A stretch of DNA of 51,650 nt from Clostridiales bacterium (GTDB taxonomy: Bacteria > Bacillota > Clostridia > Oscillospirales > Oscillospiraceae): assembly GCA_012729975.1 (NCBI GenBank), contig JAAYBW010000285.1:1-51650 (forward strand), given 5' to 3'. The position numbers and the translations under genes are program-made. The notes below the pieces were generated by a model. That model searched no databases, was not told the origin of the DNA, and saw nothing but the letters and a program-made list of their open reading frames with translations. This document shows, piece after piece, positions 8,334-17,595 of this stretch. Every line of letters begins with the position of its first letter. Position 1 is the stretch's first letter.

Positions 8334-9599
8334 TTATTCTCCCTTGACCAAATCCCAGTACTTCTTCGCCGCCTGTTCCGTTTTATTGTCGCCGTACTTG
8401 TAATATACCGCTCCGGAAAGCTCATCTGGAAGGTATTGCTGCCTCACATAATGATGGGGATAATTGTGCGCGTATTTATAAGTATCAGCCTTTGCGGCTT
8501 CTGCTCCGTCGGCGTGTACGTTCTGCAGCGCACGGGGGATATCCCCGGTTATACCTTTCCGAATATCGTTCATTGCCGCCTCTATAGCTGTCGCGGCTGA
8601 ATTTGATTTAGGCGATGTAGCCAGAAGGATAACAGCCTGAGCAAGCGGTATGCCCGCCTCAGGCAATCCGAGCTGTACGGCGCTGTCCACGCAGGCTTTT
8701 ACGATTGCGGCTGCTATCGGATGCGCAAGGCCTATATCCTCGCTGGCAATAACAAGCAGCCTGCGGCAGGGCGAAATAAGATCACCCGCTTCCAGGAGCC
8801 TCGCGAGATAATGCAAGCCGGCGTCGGGGTCGCTTCCTCTTATTGATTTCTGGAAAGCCGATACAATGTCGTAATGTGCGTCTCCGTCCCGGTCATAGCG
8901 CATAGCGCTTTTTTGAGACACCGTTTTAGCGTCCTCAAGCCTGATTTGCACTTCATTATTCGAATCGGGACGGCTGCCGTAGAAAAGGAGCTCGACCGCG
9001 TTGATTGCTTTTCGTACGTCTCCGCCGCAGGAGCGGGCGATATATTCGATTACATCATCCTCAACCTTAGCCCTGACTCCAGCTCTGTTCTCCATAAAAG
9101 ATACGGCGCGTTTAACGGCCGGCACTATTTCCTCGGCGGTCAGCGCTTTAAACTCAAAAACGGTGCTTCGCGACAGTATTGCGTTATAAACATAAAAATA
9201 CGGATTTTCGGTCGTAGATGCGATAAGGCTTATTTTTCCGTTTTCGATATACTCAAGCAGCGATTGCTGCTGCTTCTTGGTAAAATATTGTATTTCGTCA
9301 AGATATAAGAGTATTCCGTCGGGCGCGAGCATCGTATCGACATCGCCTATAACTGCCTTTATATCTGCTACCCCTGCCGTTGTCGCGTTCAGCTTATGAA
9401 GAGTCCTGTTAGTTTTTTTCGCTATTATTCCCGCAACGGTAGTCTTTCCCGTTCCCGACGGCCCGTAAAATATCAAATTAGGTACATTGCCGCTGTCAAT
9501 GATTCTTCGGAGCAAACCGTTTTCAGCGAGCATATGCTTTTGACCTATTACTTCGTCCAGTGTTTCCGGACGGAGCTCATCCGCAAGAGGCCTGTTCAT
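8334..9599 (-). CDS. rarA: Replication-associated recombination protein A (RarA/MgsA)
   Basis: RarA (421 aa from the chosen ATG) is a clamp-loader-like AAA+ ATPase acting at stalled replication forks. The N-terminus LADELRPETLDEVIGQKHML is typical. Walker A is GPSGTGKTT and Walker B is LLYLDEIQYF. Sensor residues lie in the IASTTENPYF segment, followed by the C-terminal tetramerisation domain. The track begins at a GTG 13 codons earlier. I prefer the internal ATG because GGAGGG stands nine bases before it, whereas the GTG has no such site. Confidence 0.94.
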   Translation of the reverse strand: MNRPLADELRPETLDEVIGQKHMLAENGLLRRIIDSGNVPNLIFYGPSGTGKTTVAGIIAKKTNRTLHKLNATTAGVADIKAVIGDVDTMLAPDGILLYLDEIQYFTKKQQQSLLEYIENGKISLIASTTENPYFYVYNAILSRSTVFEFKALTAEEIVPAVKRAVSFMENRAGVRAKVEDDVIEYIARSCGGDVRKAINAVELLFYGSRPDSNNEVQIRLEDAKTVSQKSAMRYDRDGDAHYDIVSAFQKSIRGSDPDAGLHYLARLLEAGDLISPCRRLLVIASEDIGLAHPIAAAIVKACVDSAVQLGLPEAGIPLAQAVILLATSPKSNSAATAIEAAMNDIRKGITGDIPRALQNVHADGAEAAKADTYKYAHNYPHHYVRQQYLPDELSGAVYYKYGDNKTEQAAKKYWDLVKGE

Positions 9600-9832
9600 A
9601 AGCGCTATCCCTCCGTCAAGTATCCGCCGTGCTGTCACACGGCGGATAATGCTTCCAATCGGCTGCCCGAATACCGAACGGGCCTTAAATACATCGATTA
9701 TATTCCGGGCTTAATTACAGTGAAGCGCGAAGCGCGGTATTGTTAACCGCATATAACCGATTACATCGGCATGATATAAATAAACCTGCACTAACCTGCT
9801 TTGGGTATGAGCTATAAAAAGAGAGACAGAAA

Positions 9833-11080
9833 TCAGTCGTATAACGGGAATCTTTCGACCAGGCCGATTACCCTATCTTTTATTGTCTGAGCGTTTGCGG
9901 CTATATCTCCCGCAGCGAGCTTTATCAGCGTCGCTATTTCTCTCATCTGCTCTTCGCCCATTCCTCTGTTTGTTATCGCGGGTGTACCGAGACGTATTCC
10001 GCTTGTTGTGTTGTGGTTTGCGGTATCGTTCGGTACGGCGTTTTTATTTGCCGTTATATAAACGCTGTCAAGCCGTTTTTCCATTTCAGCGCCGGTTAAT
10101 CCCATGTTTCTGAGATCTACAAGCATCAAATGGTTATCTGTGCCGCCGGACACAAGATCAAATCCCTCTTCTACGAGGCCTTGCGCAAGTGCCGATGCGT
10201 TTTTGCGTATCTGACTCTGATACTTTTTGAATTCCGGTTTCAGCGCTTCGCCGAGCGCGACGGCCTTAGCGGCGATTATATGCATCAGCGGGCCGCCCTG
10301 ACTTCCGGGAAAAACCGATTTTGCTATCTTCGAGGCTATTTTATCGTCGTTCGTGAGTATCATGCCTCCGCGCGGCCCGCGGAGAGTTTTGTGAGTAGTG
10401 GTTGTGACAACGTCGGCGTAAGGCAGAGGGCTCGGATGCTCTCCCGCAGCCACAAGACCCGCTATATGCGCGATATCAATGAATAAATATGCGCCTGCTT
10501 CTTTGGCGATATCACCCATAACCTTGAAATCTATGATCCTCGGATACGCGGACGCGCCGCCTACGATCATTTTCGGCTTGTGTTCCAATGCCAGCTTCCT
10601 CATCTGGTCATAATCAAGCCGCTGTGTATCCGGGTTCAGTCCATATGGTATAATTTTATAATATTTACCGGAAAAGTTTGCCGTACTTCCGTGCGATAAA
10701 TGCCCGCCATGATCTAAATTCAAGCCCATAACCGTATCACCGGGCTTAACCAAAGCGTTATATACGGCATAATTTGCCTGGACTCCGCTGTGAGGCTGAA
10801 TATTTGCGTAATTTGAACCGAAAAGTGCTTTTGCGCGTTCGATAGCTATGTTTTCAACTATGTCAACATACTCGCAGCCGCCGTAATAGCGTTTTCCGGG
10901 ATAACCTTCCGCGTATTTATTTGTCAGAACCGTTGCCATGGCGGCGATGACCTGTGGCGAAACGGCATTTTCGGAAGCGATAAGTTCCAGATTCCTGCGC
11001 TGCCTGCCGAATTCCAGTTCTATGGCGCTGCCGACTTCCGGATCATAATCGCTTATATAATTCATAATATCCCTGAGCAA
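9833..11080 (-). CDS. glyA: Serine hydroxymethyltransferase
   Basis: GlyA (415 aa) interconverts serine and glycine while charging tetrahydrofolate with a one-carbon unit, using PLP. The PLP-lysine motif is [20 protein letters not shown]. Other hallmarks are [12 protein letters not shown] at the N-terminus and [18 protein letters not shown]. The start is a TTG seven bases after GGAGGG, and an ATG five codons in is an alternative. A TTGCTA-17-TAAAAT promoter precedes it. serC-serA further along the window would supply its serine, and folA its folate cofactor. Confidence 0.97.
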   Translation of the reverse strand: MLRDIMNYISDYDPEVGSAIELEFGRQRRNLELIASENAVSPQVIAAMATVLTNKYAEGYPGKRYYGGCEYVDIVENIAIERAKALFGSNYANIQPHSGVQANYAVYNALVKPGDTVMGLNLDHGGHLSHGSTANFSGKYYKIIPYGLNPDTQRLDYDQMRKLALEHKPKMIVGGASAYPRIIDFKVMGDIAKEAGAYLFIDIAHIAGLVAAGEHPSPLPYADVVTTTTHKTLRGPRGGMILTNDDKIASKIAKSVFPGSQGGPLMHIIAAKAVALGEALKPEFKKYQSQIRKNASALAQGLVEEGFDLVSGGTDNHLMLVDLRNMGLTGAEMEKRLDSVYITANKNAVPNDTANHNTTSGIRLGTPAITNRGMGEEQMREIATLIKLAAGDIAANAQTIKDRVIGLVERFPLYD

Positions 11081-11113
11081 GGAGCATCCCTCCGCGTCTA
11101 TTTTTATTTTGAT

Positions 11114-11142
11114 ATTTTAGCATACCGTATTGTCTATAGCAA
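11114..11142 (-). promoter_or_regulatory. Candidate sigma-A promoter for glyA
   Basis: TTGCTA and TAAAAT with 17-bp spacing on the minus strand, about 35 bp upstream of the glyA start. It is divergent from a plus-strand promoter about 40 bp away. Confidence 0.5.
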
Positions 11143-11177
11143 TGAATATTTATCTGCTGTGTGTAATCGCATATATT

Positions 11178-11205
11178 TTGCATTTAACCGTTATTCTGTT
11201 ATACT
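11178..11205 (+). promoter_or_regulatory. Candidate sigma-A promoter for nth, with structured leader
   Basis: TTGCAT and TATACT with 16-bp spacing. The 140-nt leader that follows has two hairpins, GACGGGT/ACCCGTC and GCCGG/CCGGC, with a T-rich stretch (TTACTTTTTTATTTG) between them. That looks loosely like an attenuator, but I cannot assign a ligand or family. Confidence 0.45.
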
Positions 11206-11351
11206 GACCTCACGACGGGTCCGGAAGCTGACAAAGCACCCGTCTGCCTCAAGCTCACAATGACCGCTGTTACTTTTTTATTTGCCTGACCTCTTGCCGG
11301 ACAGCCTTAGCCGGCTGCATATATTGTATTGTTTGAATTGAGGAATTAACC

Positions 11352-11978
11352 GTGACACGAAAAAACGTTCTTAAAATCGTAGAACTCCTGGAAGAGATAT
11401 ATCCTCAAGCCGTATGCTCATTGAATTACGGGAAAGATTACGAGCTTTTATTCTCGGCCCGGCTTGCCGCTCAGTGCACCGATGAACGTGTCAATCAGAT
11501 AACACCCCTGCTCTTCGAACGTTTTCCCACTCTTGACGCTTTCGCCGCTGCCGAAGTTCATGATCTGGAGCCTCTTATACACTCATGCGGACTGTACCGC
11601 ACCAAAGCACGAGATATAGCCGCCTGCGCACGAAAGCTTGTTAAAGATTTCGGAGGAAAGGTACCGGACACGATGGAAGAGCTTCTGACTTTGCCCGGAG
11701 TAGGCCGTAAGACGGCAAACCTTATGCTCGGTGATGTGTTCGGCAAACCCGCGATAGTTGTTGACACTCACTGTATCAGGTTAACAAACCGTTTCGGTCT
11801 TGTCAAAACCAAGGACCCTTATAAAATCGAAAAACAGCTCTTACCTGTCATTCCTTCCGAAAAATCATCCGACTTTTGTCATAGGCTGGTGCTTCACGGG
11901 CGCGCTGTCTGCACAGCGCGGTCTCCCGATTGTCAAAACTGCGGCCTGACCGACGTATGCGAAAAACATCTCGGTTAA
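11352..11978 (+). CDS. nth: Endonuclease III
   Basis: Nth (208 aa) is a bifunctional DNA glycosylase/AP lyase that removes oxidised pyrimidines. The helix-hairpin-helix with the catalytic lysine is TLPGVGRKTANLML, the catalytic aspartate lies in VVDTHCIRLTNR, and the C-terminal [4Fe-4S] ligands follow the C-X6-C-X2-C-X5-C pattern (CTARSPDCQNCGLTDVC). Length is normal. Translation starts at GTG behind a GAGG. The gene is alone on the plus strand between two minus-strand groups. Confidence 0.96.
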   Translation: MTRKNVLKIVELLEEIYPQAVCSLNYGKDYELLFSARLAAQCTDERVNQITPLLFERFPTLDAFAAAEVHDLEPLIHSCGLYRTKARDIAACARKLVKDFGGKVPDTMEELLTLPGVGRKTANLMLGDVFGKPAIVVDTHCIRLTNRFGLVKTKDPYKIEKQLLPVIPSEKSSDFCHRLVLHGRAVCTARSPDCQNCGLTDVCEKHLG

Positions 11979-12044
11979 GCGGTTCGTACCGCTATCCTTC
12001 ATAACAGGACAACTGTTAATTTATTATTAAACGCGCAGCTTTAA

Positions 12045-12080
12045 AAATAAATGAGCCTTCAGGGCACTCTAAAGGCTCAT
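12045..12080 (-). terminator. Terminator after the GlmU-like gene
   Basis: TGAGCCTT and AAGGCTCA make an 8-bp stem with a 12-nt loop. On the minus strand the stem is followed by ATTTATTTTTAAAG, a good T-rich tail. It lies just past the stop codon of the minus-strand nucleotidyltransferase gene and also ends the nth side. Confidence 0.7.
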
Positions 12081-12117
12081 AAAACGCAACGTATATTATA
12101 ATATGTTTACATAACTA

Positions 12118-12882
12118 TTATATTTTACTATTATGTCTCTTTTTTAATAATATATCTTCTACTTTTCTGAGATCTTCAATGGTATTAACCCCTAATAACT
12201 CATCAGCCGATTCCATTTTATAAGTGCCGATACTATGACCGCTTAAACGAATTATACCCGGTACATCAGTCAGATAATACTCGCCCTGCGCATTATCATT
12301 TTTAAGCAGCGCCAGAGCTTCCGCAAGAATCGGAGCGGAAAAAACATATACTCCGCTGTTATACTCCCTGATCGCATCCTCTTGCGGTGTACAGTCTTTT
12401 TGCTCAACAATTCCCTTAAATGAACCGTCCCGAGCTGTGACGATACGCCCATAGGGCAAACAGTCCGGATAAACGCAAGTCAGTATTGTACAGGCGTAAC
12501 CGGACAAGCGATGCGTTTGGCATAAAGCCTCATATGTACTCTTTTCAATCAGCGGCATATCTCCGCAGCAGATAAGAACGGAGCCTTCCCAGCCGTTGAG
12601 AAGTGCGGCCGCGCATGCCGCCGCGTGCCCTGTGCCAAGCTGCTCGGTTTGCTCTGCGAATATGCAGCCTGGAAAAGCTTCGATAATAGTCTGCTTTTTA
12701 AACCCGACAACTATCACGGTATCCTTCGGAGATATGAAATCGAGCGCGGAAAGCACCCATGACAGCAAGGGCTTACCGGCCGCTTCACGCATGGCTTTTG
12801 CTATGCCGGTCTCCTCAGAGCCGAGTCTTTTCCCCTTGCCTGCCGCGAGTATCACCGCTTTAATATCATTTTGTTTATTCAT
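12118..12882 (-). CDS. GlmU-type uridylyltransferase domain protein (single domain)
   Basis: A 254-aa nucleotidyltransferase with the GlmU pyrophosphorylase pattern: AVILAAGKGKRLGS, EQLGTGHAAACAAA, ICCGDMPLIE, LPYGRIV, YNSGVYVF and NAQGEYYLTD. GlmU makes UDP-GlcNAc from GlcNAc-1-phosphate and UTP. The C-terminal left-handed beta-helix acetyltransferase domain is absent, so only the uridylyltransferase step is expected. The acetyl step would need another protein. Activity on another sugar phosphate is possible. The gene overlaps the 3' end of the upstream secreted-protein gene by eight bases, so the two are probably one unit. Confidence 0.82.
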   Translation of the reverse strand: MNKQNDIKAVILAAGKGKRLGSEETGIAKAMREAAGKPLLSWVLSALDFISPKDTVIVVGFKKQTIIEAFPGCIFAEQTEQLGTGHAAACAAALLNGWEGSVLICCGDMPLIEKSTYEALCQTHRLSGYACTILTCVYPDCLPYGRIVTARDGSFKGIVEQKDCTPQEDAIREYNSGVYVFSAPILAEALALLKNDNAQGEYYLTDVPGIIRLSGHSIGTYKMESADELLGVNTIEDLRKVEDILLKKRHNSKI

Positions 12883-14014
12883 ATAGTGTCTCTCTTATCT
12901 GAACAATCTGAAATTTTCCTATTTTAAGAACAGAAAGCAATCCGGCAAGCTCAGCTATAACTTCGCTGTCAGTTTGAAATACAAGCTCAACGGTTACTTC
13001 GTCTTCTTCTATCGAACTGATTTCTCTGGCCTGAGTGAATCCGTTTAGCGCCGACATCGGAATCGTATTATCGTCAAAGCATAATATCAGGCCGTTTCTC
13101 TCGGCTGCCCAGGCGGCCGAGATATCATCTTCGCCGACGGATGCGGCGAGCAGGGTCTTGGTCATAGCTGTCCTGCGCAGCGCCGACGCGGCCTTATCCC
13201 ACCGGGATGAGTTATCGTTTTCCACGGAGAGAAGACCTAATTGATGTCCGCTGTTAATGAGCATTCTTACTAAGTGCGGAAAACGAAGGATATCGTTATC
13301 CGTCAGAAAAAAACAAGCCTTATATCCGTACCTGCCCAGCAAATCCATAATATCCGGTGTCAGCTCAGCATCGAGTCCGTAAAAAGCAAGCCGCACCTCA
13401 ACGGCGGAATAATCCGGAGGATTTGGTTCCTGTGATGCCGTCGGCACCGGAGATATCGATGCGGAAGGTGTTGGGGAAGCTGCATTGTCTCTTTCATATT
13501 GCGCCAGCTCAATTTTCATTCGGGAAGCCGCAGCTGTAGCAAAAGCATGATCGTCCAGCATCCCGTTAACCTTTATTCTGATTATTACGGCAATCTCCGA
13601 ATCCGTTATATAGCTGTAATTAAGCCCGAAATACTGGCAGACAAAGGCGGCGGGAACATAAGCCGTTCCGTTGCGATAAAGCGCGGAAACACTGTAGCTT
13701 CTGCTTTCCTCATCATATGCAGTATCGCTGCCGAGATCAAAATACATTTCCTTCTGGGTGCTGTACGCGTATACAGCCGCTATCTTGGTATCCTTGTTAT
13801 AGACAGCTATCGTACCCAGCGTCGAATCATTGAATATAGAATAAGGAATATAAACAAAACCGCCGTCGACCAGCGGCATGGTCGATGCGTTAAGGCTTAA
13901 CAGAGTGTTGTTAACGGATGTAAAATACACTTGCGACGCGTGTGCGGGCACAGCAAAGCAGACCGCGAGCAGCACCGCGGCCATTAAAGCCGAAAGCACA
14001 CGTGTTTTTTTCAT
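12875..14014 (-). CDS. Secreted protein with NodB/polysaccharide-deacetylase-like C-domain, probably inactive
   Basis: A 379-aa exported protein. A signal peptide is plain (KKTRVLSALMAAVLLAVCFAVPAHA). Residues about 30-160 resemble a copper-amine-oxidase-N1-like wall or repeat domain, with a GTAYVPAAFVCQYFGLNY-type strand pattern. A Pro/Ser/Thr linker (SPTPSASISPVPTAS) follows, and the C-terminal 170 residues look like a NodB deacetylase fold (ELTPDIMDLLGRYGYKACFFLTDND, NSGHQLGLLS). The NodB metal motifs are degenerate: no TFDDG, and one histidine where H-x3-H is expected. The start was moved to the ATG with GGAG seven bases before it, which removes the overlap with folA. Confidence 0.65.
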   Translation of the reverse strand: MKKTRVLSALMAAVLLAVCFAVPAHASQVYFTSVNNTLLSLNASTMPLVDGGFVYIPYSIFNDSTLGTIAVYNKDTKIAAVYAYSTQKEMYFDLGSDTAYDEESRSYSVSALYRNGTAYVPAAFVCQYFGLNYSYITDSEIAVIIRIKVNGMLDDHAFATAAASRMKIELAQYERDNAASPTPSASISPVPTASQEPNPPDYSAVEVRLAFYGLDAELTPDIMDLLGRYGYKACFFLTDNDILRFPHLVRMLINSGHQLGLLSVENDNSSRWDKAASALRRTAMTKTLLAASVGEDDISAAWAAERNGLILCFDDNTIPMSALNGFTQAREISSIEEDEVTVELVFQTDSEVIAELAGLLSVLKIGKFQIVQIRETLYE

Positions 14015-14015
14015 T

Positions 14016-14513
14016 TCAGCACTCCGGGGTTTTGTTTGAGTATACAAGAAAGCGATATCTCAGATCATTATAATAGCGATCGCCCTCATCGCTTTCCAGC
14101 ACCCATTCGGGATCGGCGTCCAGATCCGGGAAATATCTGTCAGCGTCCGGTGCCGCGAATATTTTCGTAACATACGCTTTTCGGCATTTCGAAAGCAGCT
14201 GGCTGAAAAGAGATCCACCGCCGATAAGCGCCGCGTCTTCTATCCCTTCTCCGAGCAGCTCAAAGAGCTCTTTGAATGAGCCGACAACCTCCGCCCCTTT
14301 TGCGTCGTAGTTTTCGCGGTGAGTAAGCACAATGTTTCTGCGTCCGGGAAGCGGCTTGCCTCCGGGAAGCGACTCAAGTGTTTCCCGTCCCATGATAAGA
14401 GTTTTCCCGCGCGAGAGCGCGCGAAAGCGTGCCATATCATCAGGGATATTAAACAGAAGCTTATTACTTTTCCCTATGCCCCAGTTTTCCGATACGGCAA
14501 CTATAATATCCAT
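14016..14513 (-). CDS. folA: Dihydrofolate reductase
   Basis: FolA (165 aa) reduces dihydrofolate with NADPH to supply tetrahydrofolate. The N-terminus MDIIVAVSENWGIGKSNKLLFNIPDDM carries the substrate-binding acidic residue in IPDDM. TLIMGRETLESLPG is the conserved NADPH-binding segment, and AALIGGGSLFSQLL is the usual GG turn and helix. Length is standard. A GGAGG stands five bases before ATG. The secreted NodB-like gene starts immediately after it, so an operon folA, NodB-like, GlmU-like is plausible. Confidence 0.95.
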   Translation of the reverse strand: MDIIVAVSENWGIGKSNKLLFNIPDDMARFRALSRGKTLIMGRETLESLPGGKPLPGRRNIVLTHRENYDAKGAEVVGSFKELFELLGEGIEDAALIGGGSLFSQLLSKCRKAYVTKIFAAPDADRYFPDLDADPEWVLESDEGDRYYNDLRYRFLVYSNKTPEC

Positions 14514-14593
14514 AATACCTCCGCGAATTTATTATTTATGCCGTTTGGATTATACTACTTTCCACGCCGCGATTCAACAGAGGACTTCTTTCA

Positions 14594-14620
14594 TTGACAA
14601 AGGCCCGGTACGTTTAGAAT
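14594..14620 (+). promoter_or_regulatory. Possible sigma-A promoter for pth
   Basis: A perfect TTGACA is followed by TAGAAT, but the spacing is only 15 bp. The start codon of pth is about 110 bp downstream. No better plus-strand candidate was seen in the folA-pth divergent gap. Confidence 0.3.
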
Positions 14621-14731
14621 GTTAGTCCGAATTTTTGTTCATTACCGCCTTGCGGCGTTGAATAATACGCCTTCATATGTTATCATTAAAATTCATAAGA
14701 AATCCGCATACAACGCTGCGGGGAGGATTAA

Positions 14732-15328
14732 TTGCCATTGAGGGACAAACAACTCGGCTCGCCGAAATGGATAATCGCATTTCTGGGAAATCCGGGCGAC
14801 CAATATCGGTTCACACGCCATAACGCGGGCTGGCTGGCCTGTGAAGCTATGATCTTCAAACATAAGATAAAAATTAACCGAATCAAGTTCAAGTCTCTCA
14901 CCGGCATCGCCGAACTTGCCGGTGAAAAGGTATTATTTATTAAGCCGCAAACCTTTATGAACCTGTCAGGCGAAGCGGTTGCCCCTGCCGCGGCTTTTTA
15001 TAAAATAAAGAGGGAGCATATCATCGTTATACATGACGACATTGCCCTTCCCCTCGGAAAACTGCGGATAAAGCGCGGCGGCAGCGACGGCGGTCATAAA
15101 GGAGTTAAAAGCCTCATCGAATCACTCGGAGGAGATGACTTTCCCCGAATTAAAATAGGTGTCGGTTCTCCTCCCGTACCGGAGTTTGACCGCATAGATT
15201 GGGTAATAGGCAAAATGACATCGGAAGAGCTAAAGCATTTAGATACTGCCGCCGGGCTTGCTGCCGACGCAGCCGAAGAAATAATCCGTTCAGGCCCGGA
15301 CAGCGCCATGAATAAGTATAACAGTTGA
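14732..15328 (+). CDS. pth: Peptidyl-tRNA hydrolase
   Basis: Pth (198 aa) frees tRNAs from prematurely dropped peptidyl-tRNA. Motifs are IAFLGNPGDQYRFTRHNAGW, with the catalytic histidine in TRHNAGW, then FIKPQTFMNLSGEAV, IVIHDDIALPLGKLRIKRGGSDGGHKGVKS and FPRIKIGVGSP. Length is normal. The start codon is TTG, six bases past GGGAGG. The next gene begins about 18 bases downstream of the stop, so the two are likely to share a message. Confidence 0.96.
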   Translation: MPLRDKQLGSPKWIIAFLGNPGDQYRFTRHNAGWLACEAMIFKHKIKINRIKFKSLTGIAELAGEKVLFIKPQTFMNLSGEAVAPAAAFYKIKREHIIVIHDDIALPLGKLRIKRGGSDGGHKGVKSLIESLGGDDFPRIKIGVGSPPVPEFDRIDWVIGKMTSEELKHLDTAAGLAADAAEEIIRSGPDSAMNKYNS

Positions 15329-15345
15329 GCGAAAGGACGCCGAAT

Positions 15346-17595
15346 ATGATCACATATCACAATGAAGGGACTTATCTTATAAACGGCTCTTTGCAGCCCG
15401 CCGGCCCGGGGCTTCCCAATGCCGACGCTGCCAGGGAAGGAACAATGGCTTATAAAATAATGCGCGCGCATGACGTTTCACAAGGCCGCTCAATGCGCAT
15501 TCGCTTTGATTCTATGATGAGCCATGACATAACATATGTCGGTATAATCCAGACGGCAAGAGCTTCCGGTATGAAGGAGTTTCCTATCCCGTATGTTTTG
15601 ACAAACTGTCACAACAGTCTTTGTGCCGTCGGAGGAACGATAAACGAGGACGATCATATGTTCGGCTTATCTGCCGCGAAGAAATACGGAGGCATATACG
15701 TTCCCGCAAACATGGCCGTATGTCATCAGTTCATGCGCGAACGACTCGCGGGCTGCGGCAGAATGATACTCGGAAGCGACAGCCACACTCGTTACGGCTG
15801 TTTCGGAACAATGGGTTTCGGCGAAGGCGGCGGAGAGCTCGCCAAGCAGCTTTTAAACAATACTTATGATATCGAGCCTCCCCAGGTCGTTCTGGTCTGG
15901 CTTGAAGGCTCACCGAAAAAAGGCGTCGGTCCGCACGACGTCGCTATTTCGCTTTGCGCGGAGCTTTTCCGTGACGGACTGGTAAAAAACAAAATCCTGG
16001 AATTCGCGGGCCCGGGCATAGCAGATCTGCCGATGGATTTCCGCGCGGGAATCGACGTTATGACTACCGAAACTTCCTGTCTGTCTTCAATATGGGTAAC
16101 TGACGACAGAGTAAAAGAGTTCTATCGCGTTATAGGCAGACCCGAAGCCTTTTCGGAGCTTTCGCCCGAACCCGTCGCATGGTATGACGCATTGGTAAGG
16201 GTTGACCTGTCATCGCAGGAATGCATGATAGCTCTGCCGTTCCACCCTTCAAACGCGGTCTCAATTAACGAACTCCGCGCGAATCCCGAAACCATACTTA
16301 AACAAACTCAGGATGAATGCAACAAATCCCTCGGAGGGCATGTAACCCTTGATCTTTTGTCAAAAATAAGGAATGGTGAGGTATACGCGGATCAGGGAAT
16401 AATAGTCGGCTGCGCGGGCGGGTTATACGATAATATCTCTGAGGCCGCCGCCATTATAGAAGACGGCAGTATCGGCAGCGACGCTTTCTCCCTGTCTGTT
16501 TACCCCTCAAGTATGCCTATATCTCTCGCGGTAACCCGCGACGGAATAGCGGTATCACTTATGAAGCGCGGCGCCCTCATGAAGAGTTGTTTTTGCGGTC
16601 CCTGTTTCGGAGCCGGGGATACTCCCGCAAGCGGCGCGCTTTCAATCCGTCATGCGACCAGGAACTTTCAAAACCGGGAGGGCAGCAGACCCGGCGACGG
16701 TCAAATAGCCGCTGTTGCGCTCATGGACGCCAGATCGATCGCCGCTACTGCTTTAAACGGAGGTGCCATAACGGCCGCCAGCGACATTAACTATTGCTTT
16801 GAACAAAAAGAATATGTTTTTGATCCATCTCCTTATGAGAGCCGCGTATATGACGGGTTCGGCAAAGCCGATCCTTCACAAGAGCTTATATTGGGCCCTA
16901 ACATAACCGACTGGCCGCGGTTTTCTCCTCTGGGAGAGAATATTCTGCTTGAACTGTGTGCCGTGATACGTGACGATGTAACCACAACCGACGAGCTTAT
17001 ACCTTCCGGGGAAACATCATCCTACCGAAGCAACCCGATTCGTTTGTCCGACTTTGCGCTCTCGCGCAGATGCCCGGAATACGTCCCCAGAAGCAAGCTT
17101 GTTCGTGAACAGGACAGCCTGCGGCGCAGCGGTGAAATTCCGCCGAAGATGCGTGAGGTATTGTCTCTGCTCGGAAAGAATCCCGAAGACATTGCCCCGA
17201 TTACAGACTACGCATCATGTGTTTTCGCCGTAAAGCCGGGCGACGGCAGCGCCAGGGAACAGGCCGCTTCCTGCCAGAAGGTTCTTGGCGGAGGCGCGAA
17301 TATATGTTATGAATTCGCTACAAAGCGCTACCGGAGCAATTGTATTAACTGGGGAATACTCCCGTTTACAATAAACAAAGAAGAGCCCTTCATCTGCGCC
17401 GAGGGGGACATGGTCTTCATACCGGACGTACGTAAAGCGATTGAATCCGGTAAAACCGACTTGCCCGCCTTTCTTATTTCGGTCGACGGAATTTCTCCGG
17501 TTACGCTGCATCCGGGAGCTCTAACGGATAATGAACGCGAAATACTTCTTGACGGCTGTCTTATAAACTGGTACGCCCGCGGAGGAAAAAAATGA
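15346..17595 (+). CDS. Aconitase-family hydratase
   Basis: A 749-aa member of the aconitase/homoaconitase superfamily. GSDSHTRYGCFGTMGFGEGG is the conserved GSDSHT region. The three [4Fe-4S] cysteines appear as one in GCAGGLYDN and two in CFCGPCFGAGD. The arginine region SIRHATRNFQNREG follows. A swivel-like C-terminal domain is present. Citrate/isocitrate isomerisation is inferred from the family and from coupling to isocitrate dehydrogenase, though this divergent group is often annotated only as hydratase. The start was taken at the ATG eight bases after AAAGGA, instead of the TTG overlapping pth. Its stop overlaps the next start by four bases. Confidence 0.88.
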   Translation: MITYHNEGTYLINGSLQPAGPGLPNADAAREGTMAYKIMRAHDVSQGRSMRIRFDSMMSHDITYVGIIQTARASGMKEFPIPYVLTNCHNSLCAVGGTINEDDHMFGLSAAKKYGGIYVPANMAVCHQFMRERLAGCGRMILGSDSHTRYGCFGTMGFGEGGGELAKQLLNNTYDIEPPQVVLVWLEGSPKKGVGPHDVAISLCAELFRDGLVKNKILEFAGPGIADLPMDFRAGIDVMTTETSCLSSIWVTDDRVKEFYRVIGRPEAFSELSPEPVAWYDALVRVDLSSQECMIALPFHPSNAVSINELRANPETILKQTQDECNKSLGGHVTLDLLSKIRNGEVYADQGIIVGCAGGLYDNISEAAAIIEDGSIGSDAFSLSVYPSSMPISLAVTRDGIAVSLMKRGALMKSCFCGPCFGAGDTPASGALSIRHATRNFQNREGSRPGDGQIAAVALMDARSIAATALNGGAITAASDINYCFEQKEYVFDPSPYESRVYDGFGKADPSQELILGPNITDWPRFSPLGENILLELCAVIRDDVTTTDELIPSGETSSYRSNPIRLSDFALSRRCPEYVPRSKLVREQDSLRRSGEIPPKMREVLSLLGKNPEDIAPITDYASCVFAVKPGDGSAREQAASCQKVLGGGANICYEFATKRYRSNCINWGILPFTINKEEPFICAEGDMVFIPDVRKAIESGKTDLPAFLISVDGISPVTLHPGALTDNEREILLDGCLINWYARGGKK

